DNA of 64,000 nucleotides from Nematostella vectensis (taxonomy: Eukaryota; Cnidaria; Anthozoa; Actiniaria; Edwardsiidae): positions 15,801,575-15,865,574 of the forward strand of contig NC_064038.1 in NCBI RefSeq assembly GCF_932526225.1, written 5' to 3'. Numbering within the stretch: the stretch's first letter is position 1; each line of letters begins with the position of its first letter. The translations under genes were made by a program, and so were the position numbers. Under the pieces are notes generated by a model that saw nothing but the letters and a program-made list of their open reading frames with translations, was not told where the DNA came from and did no database searches. Shown piece by piece: positions 42,902-52,900 of the stretch.

Positions 42902-42967
42902 TCTACGCGAAGTGGTCCCGACGTAAATTAATAACCAGCAATTATTAATCTACACGAAACGCGTTTC
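42902..42967. repeat. Right TIR of the virus-like element
   Basis: Reverse complement of the left TIR (63/66). The internal hairpin is kept with one mismatch (GTAAATTAATAA against TTATTAATCTAC). Confidence 0.92.
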
Positions 42968-43433
42968 GGTGCCACCAAAGGCCCCAAGCCCCCAGCCTGG
43001 GGCTGGGGGGTGGGGGGGGGGGGAGGGTCAGAGGGGTGACTCGCGCCTCCCAAGCCTAAGACGGGGCTGGGAGGCCCGGAGGGGCGATTCGCGCCTCCCA
43101 CTCGTTTCTATGAAACCCCCCAGTCCCCCCCCCCCCCCCCAATACAGTAGTACCGCGTCCAAAATAAAAAAAAATACTAGTATTTAATGCATACGACAAT
43201 ACATATATATCTATTTTGGAAAGGTCACATGATTCTTCGTTCAACAACTAAAAAACTTGAACTAAATCTCGGTTCACGGAGACTTGAAACTTCTAAATTA
43301 CGTTTCACGAGAAGAGTCAAATCACGTTTCACGGACGTCGAAATGGACAATTTCTCGTTTCTCGACTGTGAAAAATGGCCAGATCTTGTTTGACGGAAAC
43401 CCTTTTACCGCCCTCAACAATCGATTTGATTTA
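42968..43433. other. Flank between TIR and outer repeat, G- and C-tracts
   Basis: Contains G runs (43,006-43,024), C runs (43,127-43,140) and two copies of a TCGCGCCTCCCA block, then AT-rich sequence with several TTTCACG motifs also frequent on the left flank (30,240-30,370). Confidence 0.5.
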
Positions 43434-43482
43434 TTTACATTGAATACGACTGATAGATAATACGACGTTTAAACTTAGTCTT
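43434..43482. repeat. Outer inverted repeat, right arm
   Basis: Inverted partner of 30,153-30,201, ending in GACGTTTAAACTTAGTCTT. Confidence 0.7.
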
Positions 43483-43937
43483 TTCAGCCTTATAGTAAGA
43501 ACGGTGCTGTCAAAATAGTTTTTGGTGGACGTTATCAACCGGATTCCATGGAGAACGAAGAGCCCGATCGCACGATGAATCCTCCAAACTCTAAATAAAA
43601 GCAACCATTTTATGTCTAGTATGGTAAAATCTTTTTTAAATTCGCTTTTTTATGTTAAGAGCTAAGAGACGTGAGTGAGACATTTCTTTTTAAGATAAAC
43701 TGCAATTGAGAGAATTCTTTAGTTGTTATTCAAAGCATTACCGCTATTTTAATTTAATTAATCCTGAGAACCTGAGAACAAGTAAAATGTCAAAAGCTTG
43801 GCTGAATAACAAAGATTGAAAATAATCTTTATCTAAAGAATTAAAGTTGTTTTGACGATGTGCTTCTTCGAAAGGCCACAGTGGTGACATACGGTGATTT
43901 ACTTTTTTGGTCCAAAAAAAACAAAAGCATCGTCTAC

Positions 43938-44110
43938 CTTTGTCCATCATCATATGACTGACAGCTTTCAGGTCCGACAAAGTCATATGTGTCTCCCAGA
44001 TTCGAAGATCGTTAATCCTTAGGTTGGGCACGAACATAGCGGCTGGGGTAGTCTCGGCGTCTGTACCAACTCGTAGATAGTAAGAAATATAATAAGAATT
44101 TGCCTCCATC
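43938..44110 (-). CDS. LamG domain, third exon
   Basis: Acceptor TTGTTGTCAG (phase 2) and donor GTAGAC (phase 1). The translation reads SYYISYYLRVGTDAETTP, NLRINDLRIWETHMTLSDL, VSHMMMDK. DLRIWE is the typical last strand of LamG/pentraxin-like domains. Phase matches the exon at 46.4 kb. Confidence 0.7.
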
Positions 44111-44217
44111 CTGACAACAAAAAGAAAGAAAGGGTAGATGACACACTTGCGATTCAGTTGCTGTGAGGATGATAACAATATGGCGATGATGACAATAATG
44201 ATGACGTGGTTGTAGAG

Positions 44218-44460
44218 CCCACAAATGTAATAATTACCCACAAATGTAATAACAAGCTACCCACAAATGTTATTACAAGTTACCCACAAACACCTGATAG
44301 TATCCATCCATATATAAGAACGCATTTTCTATTTAAGTGACGATGAAAAGAGTGACTCCGGCTCGTGTGGGTAACTTGTTACTACATTTGTGAGTTTATG
44401 ACATTTGAGGGTAATTGTTATTACATATGTGGGTAGCTATTTGTGGGTGGCTATCTATCT
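44218..44460. repeat. Inverted repeat of CCCACAAATGTAATAA units
   Basis: The left arm (44,218-44,292) carries three to four CCCACAAATGTAATAA-like units. The right arm (44,370-44,455) carries the reverse complements (TACATTTGTGAGT, TATGTGGGTAGC). The same unit occurs in the dispersed repeat at 7.9 and 45.6 kb. Confidence 0.75.
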
Positions 44461-44639
44461 ACACGGTTCTTATAGAGGTGATATGACAGTGATAATTAAA
44501 CTGGTGATTGTTGGACCGTTTAGGATGATGATGCCGATGGTATCAAGAAGACGATGGCCTTTGGAAGTATTTTGAATGTGTCAGTAGTGATGATTATTAA
44601 TGACGGTACTAACGATGGTGTTGTTATTTTAATTAAAAT

Positions 44640-44785
44640 TGATTTTTATACTGATGTCGGTGGGGATTTTTATACTGATGTCGGTGGGGATTTTTATACT
44701 GATGTCGTTGGGGATTTTTATACTGATGTCGTTGGGTATTTTTATACTGATGTCGGTGGGGATTTTTATACTGGTGTTCGTGGTT
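44640..44785. repeat. 24-bp tandem repeat (six copies)
   Basis: Unit TTTTTATACTGATGTCGGTG plus GGGA, with GTCGTTG variants. Both strands stay open through it, which explains spurious open frames. Confidence 0.95.
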
Positions 44786-45319
44786 GTAGTTATGACTACG
44801 ATAATCATGAAAATGAGAATTGGATGGATAATGATGATGGCCATATTTATGATGACGAAGACGTCTCTGGTTATTTAGAATTCAAATCCTTCATTCTGAT
44901 TGGCCGATAGACGGTGAGAAGCGAAATGCTTGGAAAAATGGCGACTGATTCGCCTAGGGGAAGGTTCATTATTTAAGGGGGAGAGGGTTGCAATTTCTTG
45001 AGTTTCGATTTGCGAAGTCTGGAATTTCAAAATTTATGGGGAGAACCCAAGACCCCCTACATAATAGATAAATAAATGTAATGCGCTCTTTTTTGCACGC
45101 ACTTTCACAGCTCTTGTTTGGCCGGCGTTGAAAATGATGATCCCCAAAGAGTGTGGCTTCTTTTATCTTTTGCACCTATTATTTTATAAAGTTCCATCTC
45201 AGAATTTTCGAATTTCAATTTATGTTTAACCCCACCCCCCCTACCAGCTTTTCAGATTGGTGGTATAAAAATATATTAGGTAAATAAGATTTATGGTGGG
45301 AAGGAGCTAATGAAGCTGT

Positions 45320-45830
45320 TTTCTATTTAGGTTTTAACAAAACTGAGCATTTCATATTTGAAATGGCTTTTTAATAGGGGAGCATGCCGCTAAACCCAAC
45401 TATACGATAGTATTTACACCCCTAAAAAATGGGCTCAAGACAACACTTCTCCTGGCTTGACGGTGTTTAAGGGTGGCGTCTGTCTCCTCATTCCCCACAG
45501 AATCCCCTATCTCTGTTTGTACAGCCCGGCACCGTAAGGAGTGCTCGTTATTAAAATTGGGGGTTTACTACATTTTGGGGAAAATTCTTATTACAACTGT
45601 GGGTTTATAACATTTGTGGGTGTTTATTACATTTAAAGTGGGTTCTAAACTCATACAGTTATAGAATTCGCTGGTGCTTCTGGAAGAACGTGCATAATTT
45701 CAGTAACGTAACCAATAGGTTTTTTTAGCATTTTTATTTGTTCTGGGGGAGGGCCTTTATTTGGTCGACTTTTTAGGGGAGGGACACCATTCTTGTGCTG
45801 TGTGGGGGAGGGTTGAAATTTTTGAACCAG
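45320..45830 (-). repeat. Dispersed repeat, copy B (inverted relative to 7.74-8.35 kb)
   Basis: Contains CTGTTTTCTATTTAGGTTTT, GGGGAGCATGCCGC, AGTGCTCGTTATT, GGGTTTACTACATTTTGGGG and GTTCTGGGGGAGGGCCTT, each the reverse complement of a block in copy A, in reversed order. Confidence 0.6.
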
Positions 45831-46437
45831 AAAAAAAAAATCAACTTCCAACCGTACGAAAACTACTAAAAACGATTAGTTCATGTAACATGTATATATT
45901 TGAGCGTGAAATCCGGAGAGATAATATTTTTTTTGTGTAATATTCTTATCGTTTTTTAAAGTTTATACGTTTTGTAGAATTAAAGTCAAGGAGAATTAAG
46001 TTATCAAATTAAAAATGACTAAAAAAGAGCTAAATTGCTGTCACCAAGTATTTTATGCTTCGGTTCAACAAACGGATGACACTGTATTCAAAGACGCCTC
46101 AATGCAGTTCGATATACAAACCATTTCCAGTTGTCGCTTACCCTAGTTCAAGAGGCTCCAAGCTACTAACAAGCCTCAAAGCGGCGACAAAGACTTTGAC
46201 TTTGTCTTGTACGAGCCATTAAACAAAGAGAAGGAGCGAAGGAGACTCTGGAACCAGGGTAGTCGCCGCTATTTTTGTTGGTGAATTCTTATTTATAATT
46301 AGACTTCTTTTCCTTTTGTTTTGAGTAGACCATTCAATCGAATTCACTATTAAATTATAGTCCAATCGGCTTCGATTATTAATTGTTTAATATTTATTCT
46401 ACTGTTGTTGTTGGTGGTAATGATGATGATGACTCAC
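45831..46437. other. Intron, nothing recognised
   Basis: AT-rich, no supported feature. Confidence 0.4.
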
Positions 46438-46705
46438 CTTGTAAAATCGTCATAAATGACATTCCCATTGATAAGTACGCTGAGACCTTCTCCTGACCAG
46501 GTAATTATGACTAGCGACCAGTGGTTAGATGATATGGCATCAGCAGGTATACGGAGCCTCCAGATTCCTTTAATGTTATTGTAAGCTTTCATCTCGATGA
46601 TATATACTGGAGGCTGACTCACCGAGCTGCTATAGTAGAACCTGAAGCCTTTTACATTCGATGCTGGTGTAGTGGAGGCCACAATATGACTATCACCTAG
46701 TGTAC
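46438..46705 (-). CDS. LamG domain, second exon
   Basis: Acceptor CTCTTGGTAG (phase 1), donor GTGAGT (phase 2). The translation has GDSHIVASTTPASNVKGFRF, GIWRLRIPADAISSNHWSLV, IITWSGEGLSVLINGNVI: the W-x-LV-x-x-TW and VLINGN strands at the middle of LamG domains. It follows in phase from the exon at 50.9-51.1 kb, although TLDc and F5/8C exons lie between. Confidence 0.7.
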
Positions 46706-46984
46706 CTACCAAGAGATTACAAACACAACTCAGAGCCGTAGCCAAAAAGGAAAGTGAAGCATTCCATATCTACAGAAAATAGACAGCTGTCTGTAACGCT
46801 GGTTAGTTGGGCAACCTCGCCAATCCGTAGATTAAGCACAGTTCTATCGACTCCTTTAAGTACTAACTATTTAGTTTACCCCTTGTAGCCTTTCTCTGCT
46901 AGCTTAAATCTATCACAAAGAAATTAAATCTATCACAAAGTAGAACTTAGGAAATGGTTGGGCGATAAAAGAGTATAATAAGAT

Positions 46985-47695
46985 ATGTTTTTTTTTCAGG
47001 GCAAGAAATGGATGGAGAAAGGAAGATAAGGATTGAATGTAAAGAGAAAGAAAGAATGAAATAATGATGGATAGGATAAGGAAGAATGGGATAAGGATGA
47101 ATGAAGTAAGGTAGAATAGGATATGGATGGATAGAGTGAGGAAGAATAGGAGATGGATGGATAGAGTAAGGAAGAATAGGATATGGATGGATAGAGTAAG
47201 AAAGAATAGGATATGGATGGATAGAGTAAGGAAGAATAGGATATGGATGGATAGAGTAAGGAAGAATAGGATATAGATTGATAGAGTAAGGTAGAAAGGG
47301 ATATGGATAAATAAGGAAGAATAGAATATGGATGGATAGACTAAGGAAGAATAGGATATGGATGAATAGAGTGAGGAAGAATAGGTTATGGATGGTTAGA
47401 GTAAGGAAGAATAGGATATAGATGGATAAAGTAAACAAGAATAGGATATGGATGGATAGAGTAAGGGAGAATAGGATATGGATGGATAGAGTAAGGAAAA
47501 ATAAGTTATGGATGGATAAATTGGAGTATGTAAGAATAGGATATGGATGGATAGAGAAGAAAGAATAGTATATGGATGGATAGAGTAAGGAGGAATAGGA
47601 TATGGATAGATAAAGTAAGGAAAAATATGGTATGGATGGATAGAGTGAGGAAGAATAAGATATGGATGGATAGAGTAAGGAAGAATAAGCTGATG
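46985..47695. repeat. 30-bp minisatellite (GGATATGGATGGATAGAGTA plus AGGAAGAATA)
   Basis: About 23-24 copies. A minus-strand frame of 163 codons with a PILPYSIHPY repeat is a by-product. Confidence 0.95.
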
Positions 47696-47835
47696 TTAAG
47701 TATAGGACAGGAAATGAATAGGGGAAGGTGGTTAGGGTAGTTAAGATGACTTTAATTTAGAATGGGGTAGCATGAAAATACGAGGATACGTATAGAAAAA
47801 GGCAGAATTCAATAATAAATTTAAGTAACCATTAC

Positions 47836-47977
47836 CATCAGTGACGAATACTTCATAATTAAGACAGCACTTGGTCATATCCGGGTAACAGGTAAGCGGA
47901 GCTACTTTGATTATCCTTGCTGAATGAATTGGAGTCAGTAGTCTGTAGCTGTTAGGTGTACCAGTGTAACGAAATAC
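47836..47977 (-). CDS. F5/8C (discoidin) domain 3, second exon
   Basis: Exactly 142 bp, acceptor TTTTCCAG (phase 0), donor GTAATG (phase 1). The translation begins VFRYTGTPNSYRLLTPIHSA, then RIIKVAPLTCYP and ends LNYEVFVTD, the last two strands of a discoidin fold. The same 142-bp length and phases occur in both other F5/8C copies. Confidence 0.7.
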
Positions 47978-48274
47978 CTGGAAAATATTTCACATGTAAC
48001 AACTAAGTGAAAACACCCAATATTAGAATGTAATATTAGACTATTAGAGTCGAAGACAATAGGCTGATAATAGTTGAGTTTAATAAACCGCGCTGGTGGA
48101 GATTATTTTGTTGCAGTCCATAATGTTGTCTACCCACGATGCAATGCTAGTCACATCGGTGACGTAACAAAGGTAGGGATATACCCCAATAGGAAACTTG
48201 CTGGATATTTTTGTTAAAGTTATTTACTAGGTATTGCCTAGATATTTCTTCTACAAAAATCTGGGCTCCTATAC

Positions 48275-48474
48275 CTTTTTCTTGTTGTCGTCCGGGTATG
48301 TTTTCCATGTGATTCCATCAGCAGAGTATTGGAAATGGAACGTTTTAATCTGGTGTCCGTGCAAGCAGTTTATGGAGGAAAATTCTAGCCTTGCGATAGA
48401 CGAGGTCTCTATGTTGACGTATGTAGCAGTAGGCATACTAGGGTGTATAAAGCTTCCCTTGCTCGTTATCTTAG
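48275..48474 (-). CDS. F5/8C domain 3, first exon (short)
   Basis: Strong acceptor TTTTCTTACAG (phase 1), donor GTATAG (phase 0). The translation has TYVNIETSSIARLEFSSIN, KTFHFQYSADGITWKTYPDD, the SxDGxxW signature of discoidin domains. It is 126-141 bp shorter than the first exons of the other two copies: the N-terminal CPxPLGMExG segment is missing, so either another exon supplies it or this domain is truncated. Confidence 0.65.
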
Positions 48475-48602
48475 CTGTAAGAAAATTTAAACGAGTAGTT
48501 CAGGCGCTTTTTTTTAATATAATACATATTCTAGAAATTATGGACTTGAGTCGTGTCTAAGTTAATGTTAAAATTGACTGATTGAAAACTATAACAACTC
48601 AC

Positions 48603-48929
48603 ATCTATATGTAAAGACTTCGATCTCATCAGGGGTAAAGTAAAACGTCCCCGCTAAAAGGTTACGCGCGTCCTCGCGTGACAATGGTAACGCAAGGTGG
48701 TCACATGACAACTCGCTGAGGTTGTAAGCCAATCCTAGGTCACTGAACGACACAGGGCCAAGGTGAAGGTCATTCAGCCCAAACACGGGACCAGAGGTGT
48801 TTACGTGGCGTCCAGCTTGAGAGTACGAATCATTCCTTATGCTTAGCTTGAAGGGTGGGCACCCTCTCGCGTTCGCAAGACTGAACAAGAAAGCATCTAC
48901 GCCCTCTATTGCTTTGTCGTCGTCGTATG
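48603..48929 (-). CDS. TLDc domain 1, second-half exon
   Basis: Acceptor CATTTCTAG (phase 1), donor GTGAGT (phase 1). The translation contains VDAFLFSLANARGCPPFKLS, GPVFGLNDLHL, SDLGLAYNL and a final FTPDEIEVFTY. FLFSL, GPxFG-x-x-DL and LGxAY are TLDc hallmarks. Pairs in phase with the exon at 49.7 kb. Confidence 0.75.
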
Positions 48930-49405
48930 CTAGAAATGGAATAAAGAAAAACCTTATACGACGTTTCTAATGCATTAGCAAGTGTAGGCGTAAAAAGGAG
49001 GGATTTCTGATATCATTTTAGATATATAATTATGTTTTATTTATTTACTGCTTTTATTTATGGATGAAATCTTGTTTTCGCAAAGAAAAGTGTCATGGGG
49101 TTGTTTGTTTTTATAAGAATGCAGTGCTAAAAAATGGGAACTTTTAATGTGTAGTATAAGCGATATCTAGCCTTGTAAAGTTTTACTCAATTATATATTT
49201 GTTATGTGTTTTTTTAGAAATAAGCTCATTTAAAGAGATCAAAAAAGATTCTAATGTTTTAATCAGTTTTCTTATTTGGAAATGCACCTCACGTCTTAAC
49301 TCTTGCTTACCTTGGTCCTTTTGCATTCAACAGTTGCCCGCGTTTAAAAGCCCGCGTTTAAAAGTGGACGTTGCCCAGGTACAAGGCGGTGTGAAATTCG
49401 AATAA

Positions 49406-49480
49406 GTGGAATTTAATTTTTTCGGGGGCGGGCGGGGGGGGGGGGGGGGGGTGGAGCTGTTGGGTTTCCTTAAATAAGTC
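49406..49480. repeat. G-rich homopolymer region
   Basis: GCGGGCGGGGG followed by an unbroken G run near 49,435-49,451, in an intron of the host gene. Confidence 0.8.
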
Positions 49481-49737
49481 TGAACGCCTCCTAAAGAACA
49501 AAAAATGATTTTTTTCTGCCATTGTAGTATCTCCGTACGCACTCCCTTGAGTACGAGCCTGCATAATGCAGGATCCAGACCGTCCCTGGTCTTTGAAGGC
49601 ATTTCCATTTAGGCCTTAAAAGTTTGAACCAGGGTTTGAAATGTCCTGGACCCACCACTAGACGGGTGTTCAATGCGCCTTACTTGATCATTATTTAACA
49701 CAAATTATATATTTCCCCAACTACCACTAGTGCTTAC

Positions 49738-49971
49738 CTTCCCAGGGTGAATCCAATAATCCCCCAAACACATAAGTCTTCACTCTTACGATTGTCAGGG
49801 TCACAGACGCTTTTTGGCAAAGTGATTTATGCTGGGCCGAGTCACGGCCGTGCTCAGAGGCGCGGTAACATAGTGACCACTTCGAGTTCGGGATCATGAT
49901 GGGGGAGAGCAAACGGTTCAGTTGCGTTGTCATTTCTGGCTTGTTTTCCAGGATACGGGAATGAAAAAGCT
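49738..49971 (-). CDS. TLDc domain 1, first-half exon
   Basis: Acceptor AAATTTCAG and donor GTAAGC, both phase 1. The translation has LFHSRILENKPEMTTQLNRL, KWSLCYRASEHGRDSAQ, TLTIVRVKTYVFGGLLDSPW. The W-x-LCYRASxHG and YVFGG motifs define the first TLDc half; the usual HGW Trp is replaced by Arg and the CDxKGP motif is degraded (CQKASVT), so this copy is diverging. Confidence 0.75.
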
Positions 49972-50579
49972 CTGAAATTTAAGCAATAAAACATGGTTAC
50001 GTTTACCTCTCAAGGAACGCCACGTAAAGCCGCATTGTCACCAGTTTACTTCCGGTCGATTACACAACAATCTCCGATGTTTTTTAACGGAAAACACGAA
50101 AAATATTTCAAAATTTTGAAAGCAGTGTGTCTATTGCAAGTTTCTTCGAGGATGTGATTGACAATTTAAAACGGATGACATGTTAAATATCTCGCCGCCA
50201 TTTTACACTCTCGCTAAATGCCGAGTCACACAAAGCATTCATTTCCATCGGCTGATTAAAGCGAGTAACCAAAATATTTTCAATCCAATATTGTCAATAT
50301 TATATCAGACTTCATTTGAATATTTTTTTAAAGTTTCCTTTTGAATAAACCGTTGTATTTTCATAATGAATAATAACAAAGAGCGGTTGAACGACATTCT
50401 TTACACGATACCGCTTAGTTGGTCTAGCCATTGTTTGAAACACGTTTTTAAAGAGATGCTGGAGCTGAGAAATTTTGCTGACGTATCGTTTTCTCGTTTT
50501 GGAGCACAGTGGATAGTATAATATTGAAAGAATAACCCTAAACGTAGAGGTTTATAAAAGTTAGCACATTTCTGCATTT

Positions 50580-50735
50580 TAGAACAGATCGCACTAACAA
50601 ATCAATATACTGCTGCTTTATGAGCCTTGACGTGTTCTTAGTATGTTATGGTAATTTGGTGAAATCTCATAGGCTGGACTTTCTTATAGGTTCTTATTCT
50701 CTTCTCCGAGGTTCTTATTGAAAAAAATGAGAGCA
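50580..50735 (+). repeat. Dispersed repeat, second copy (see 29.94 kb)
   Basis: Shares GCACTAACAAA, TGAGCCTTG, GTGTTCTTAG, GGTGAAATCTCATAGG and GAGGTTCTTAT in the same order as 29,935-30,050. Confidence 0.6.
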
Positions 50736-50855
50736 TCCTCTCTGTCTTTGAGCCAGACGAACATAATATGGCAATTATTCCCATTGTCCAATACCATTGT
50801 CCAATACCATTGTTTTAGGGAGTTACAAACTCTGTTGCGCACATTAGATGCTCAC

Positions 50856-51080
50856 CTCGGTATCTAAGCCAGAAGGACATGGTAATCCCACCACCGTAGC
50901 ATAAAGAGGAAAGCGAAATGCATTCAGTATGAGTACGAAGTGTGGCATAGCCTTGTTTGTCGGTATCGATGGAGTGGAGATCGGTAGTTACGTTTTCGGT
51001 TTTTACAACTTGTACCACTGAATACGAGACATCCTCGATCTTGCCGCTGCCATTACTTGCCACTTTCCAGGTGTGTTTGA
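50856..51080 (-). CDS. LamG domain, first exon
   Basis: Acceptor CTGATAG and donor GTGAGC, both phase 1. The translation has HTWKVASNGSGKIEDVSYSV, GYATLRTHTECISLSSLCYG and GGITMSFWLRYR, the same CxGGITxSxWL core as the one-exon LamG copy at 0.4-1.07 kb. Joined to the exons at 46.4 and 43.9 kb it gives 666 bp, against 663 bp for the one-exon copy. Confidence 0.72.
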
Positions 51081-51160
51081 CTATCAGAGAGAGAAATAAT
51101 CAAGACAAGGGTAAAATAAAACAATATAAAGGGGCGGCGTTGTGGTCACGAGGGGGGACG

Positions 51161-51181
51161 GGGGGGGGGGGGGGGGGGGGA
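51161..51181. repeat. G-tract
   Basis: About 20 consecutive G within a G-rich purine stretch. Confidence 0.85.
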
Positions 51182-51731
51182 GGGTTCGGAAGTGTTTTTG
51201 CAGAAGGGAAGAGCTGGAGTGCTTGAGGGAGAGGGAGTACCTGCGTCTGACAATTGCAAAGAGAGATATCAAGACAACGGAACTGGGCGACAGAGTGATC
51301 CTAAAAGTGTGTGTCTGGGGGTTCGGAGTGGTGGTTGGTGGGGGGAGGGTGTCACTGCGTTTGACAAAGAGTACCGCCAAAATTAATACCATCAGTTTGA
51401 AGAAATAGCATCATATGTTATCAAGCAATCGATTTATACCAAGGGAGCACGGCAGATTGTATTCCTATTTATCGCGCGATTGATATTATTACGATAATTA
51501 ACGCGTTCATGTGTGTTTATTTTGTAGGGGTTTTTTGAAAACAACTCTATCCAATGCTTTTATCGGGAGCTATTAGCCAAAGACACAGCAGCATTAGTAG
51601 AGGTGCAGCATCCCTTTCCAAAAATAGAGAGTTACAGTAGTGTTAGGGTTGGGCTTAGGGTTAGGCACAGGTAGCCCAAGCTCTATCGAGGAGTAATTTG
51701 AATCGACCGGCTCATTGACCGTTAATAGAGA

Positions 51732-51912
51732 GAACATATGGAGTTGTTACTTTATGCTAGTATTCTTCTATAAAAATATAAGAAATTCAATGCGCTCTAA
51801 ATCTCTTAAACGTGGAAATAATAGACAGCTACAAGTACTACATCACGTTAGATTTAATTTGTTACATTTTTATGTAAGAATACTACATAAAGTAAAAACT
51901 CCATATGTTCCG
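51732..51912. mobile_element. Short inverted-repeat element (arms about 48 bp)
   Basis: AACATATGGAGTTGTTACTT at the left is mirrored by AAGTAAAAACTCCATATGTT at the right; the loop of about 80 bp is non-coding. MITE-like. Confidence 0.7.
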
Positions 51913-52504
51913 GCGTGCGCCCCTCGGCCTTCATGCGCAGAATTCCCAATATTCGAAAAACAAAACATTTCCGAATAGACCCGAATGAGAGCCGGCTAGC
52001 AGGCTAGGTTACAGAATATTCGTATTCTTGTATGAAATTATAATCCATGCGACGACAATGCACGAGGTACATACGGGGACATAAGGCGAACATAAGGGGT
52101 ACAGAGAGGGGAGGGATGGATGAGGCAGAAGGGATGATGTGCACTGACAAGGAGTGAGAAAGAGAAGGAATAGATGAGAAGTGATGCGGAGGATGTATCG
52201 TTCTCTGGGTAAAATAATCCTATAAAAACAAGACACGTAACTAAATCACTGTGTATTCAACTTCTTTTCTTGCAAGCGTGCTACAACTCACGTGGTATAT
52301 CGTGACCGCGTTGCGTTACACACGTTACATACGTTAGAGAGGAAGAGGAGAGAGTACAATCTTCGCCGGCCGCTGAATGGCTTTGCTTGTATTATGGACA
52401 CTTCCATCATTAAAACACGAATATCTGATTTTTTTACGTTATATTGCTCGACTTGTAATATTTAAAAGAGAGAAACAAACGAATAAAAGTCATTGAAGCT
52501 GACT

Positions 52505-52675
52505 TCCGTATACAGTAGCGGATCTAGTGGGAGGGTTTAGGGGGGTTAACCCCTCCCCCCTTTGGGCTGCCATAAAGCCATATGCAACAAAAAAATTACC
52601 TTCCCCCACCTTTGGCACTGAACCAAACCCCCTGTTTAGCTAAAAGCTAGATCCGCCCCTGGTATAAGGTATATA
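52505..52675. mobile_element. MITE-like repeat with GCGGATCTAG ends
   Basis: TACAGTAGCGGATCTAG at the left and CTAGATCCGCCCCTGGTATA at the right form imperfect inverted ends around G- and C-rich non-coding sequence. Confidence 0.55.
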
Positions 52676-52733
52676 GTATACCTTGTATGGCATTGGCCGG
52701 GCGAGCACGGTTTTCAAAACGAATTAGGCAATT

Positions 52734-52795
52734 GCCATTTCTCCTTCATCCGCATTTTTATTGCGCAATGAAAATGCGGATGAAGGAGAAATGGC
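52734..52795. repeat. Perfect 25-bp hairpin with palindromic loop
   Basis: Arms 52,734-52,758 and 52,771-52,795 are exact reverse complements (GCCATTTCTCCTTCATCCGC...). The 12-base loop contains ATTGCGCAAT, itself a palindrome. Confidence 0.95.
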
Positions 52796-52900
52796 ATTTT
52801 AAACTATTTCTTGCGACATCTCTTCTTACCTTCCCTTTAAGGATATGAGGGCGTAAGTGAAGTACATGTCACTCGCATCCTCGGAGTCAAATGCATTTAC

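Larger units (their letters stand above)
30375..42967. mobile_element. Integrated virus-like element related to Maverick/Polinton-type viruses
   Basis: 12.6 kb between 66-bp TIRs and visibly richer in G+C than both flanks. Gene order: zinc/AT-hook ORF (+), polymerase-like and helicase-like ORF (+), integrase (-), four ORFs including the packaging-ATPase-like protein (-), capsid candidate (-), coiled-coil/membrane ORF (+), two minus ORFs, two plus ORFs. Integrase plus packaging ATPase plus capsid candidate within TIRs is the definition of Maverick/Polinton-like elements and their viral relatives (adintoviruses, Polinton-like viruses). I did not find the adenovirus-type cysteine protease usual in Polintons. 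Many stops and frameshifts make the copy inactive. No target duplication could be fixed at the ends. Confidence 0.85.

Noticed and set aside
30375-42967. Bacterial contamination or prophage
   Set aside because: High GC and dense ORFs suggested it, but the TIRs, integrase type, absence of bacterial gene families and similar outer flanks fit an integrated eukaryotic virus.
30375-42967. Adenovirus-type cysteine protease expected in Polintons
   Set aside because: I looked for the His, Asp/Glu and Cys blocks in all larger ORFs and did not find them.
46947-47438. 163-codon PILPYSIHPY repeat protein
   Set aside because: By-product of the 30-bp minisatellite; the array is non-coding and degenerates at both ends.
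51084-51408. ORFs across the G tract near 51.2 kb
   Set aside because: Poly-Gly or poly-Pro frames created by homopolymer sequence.
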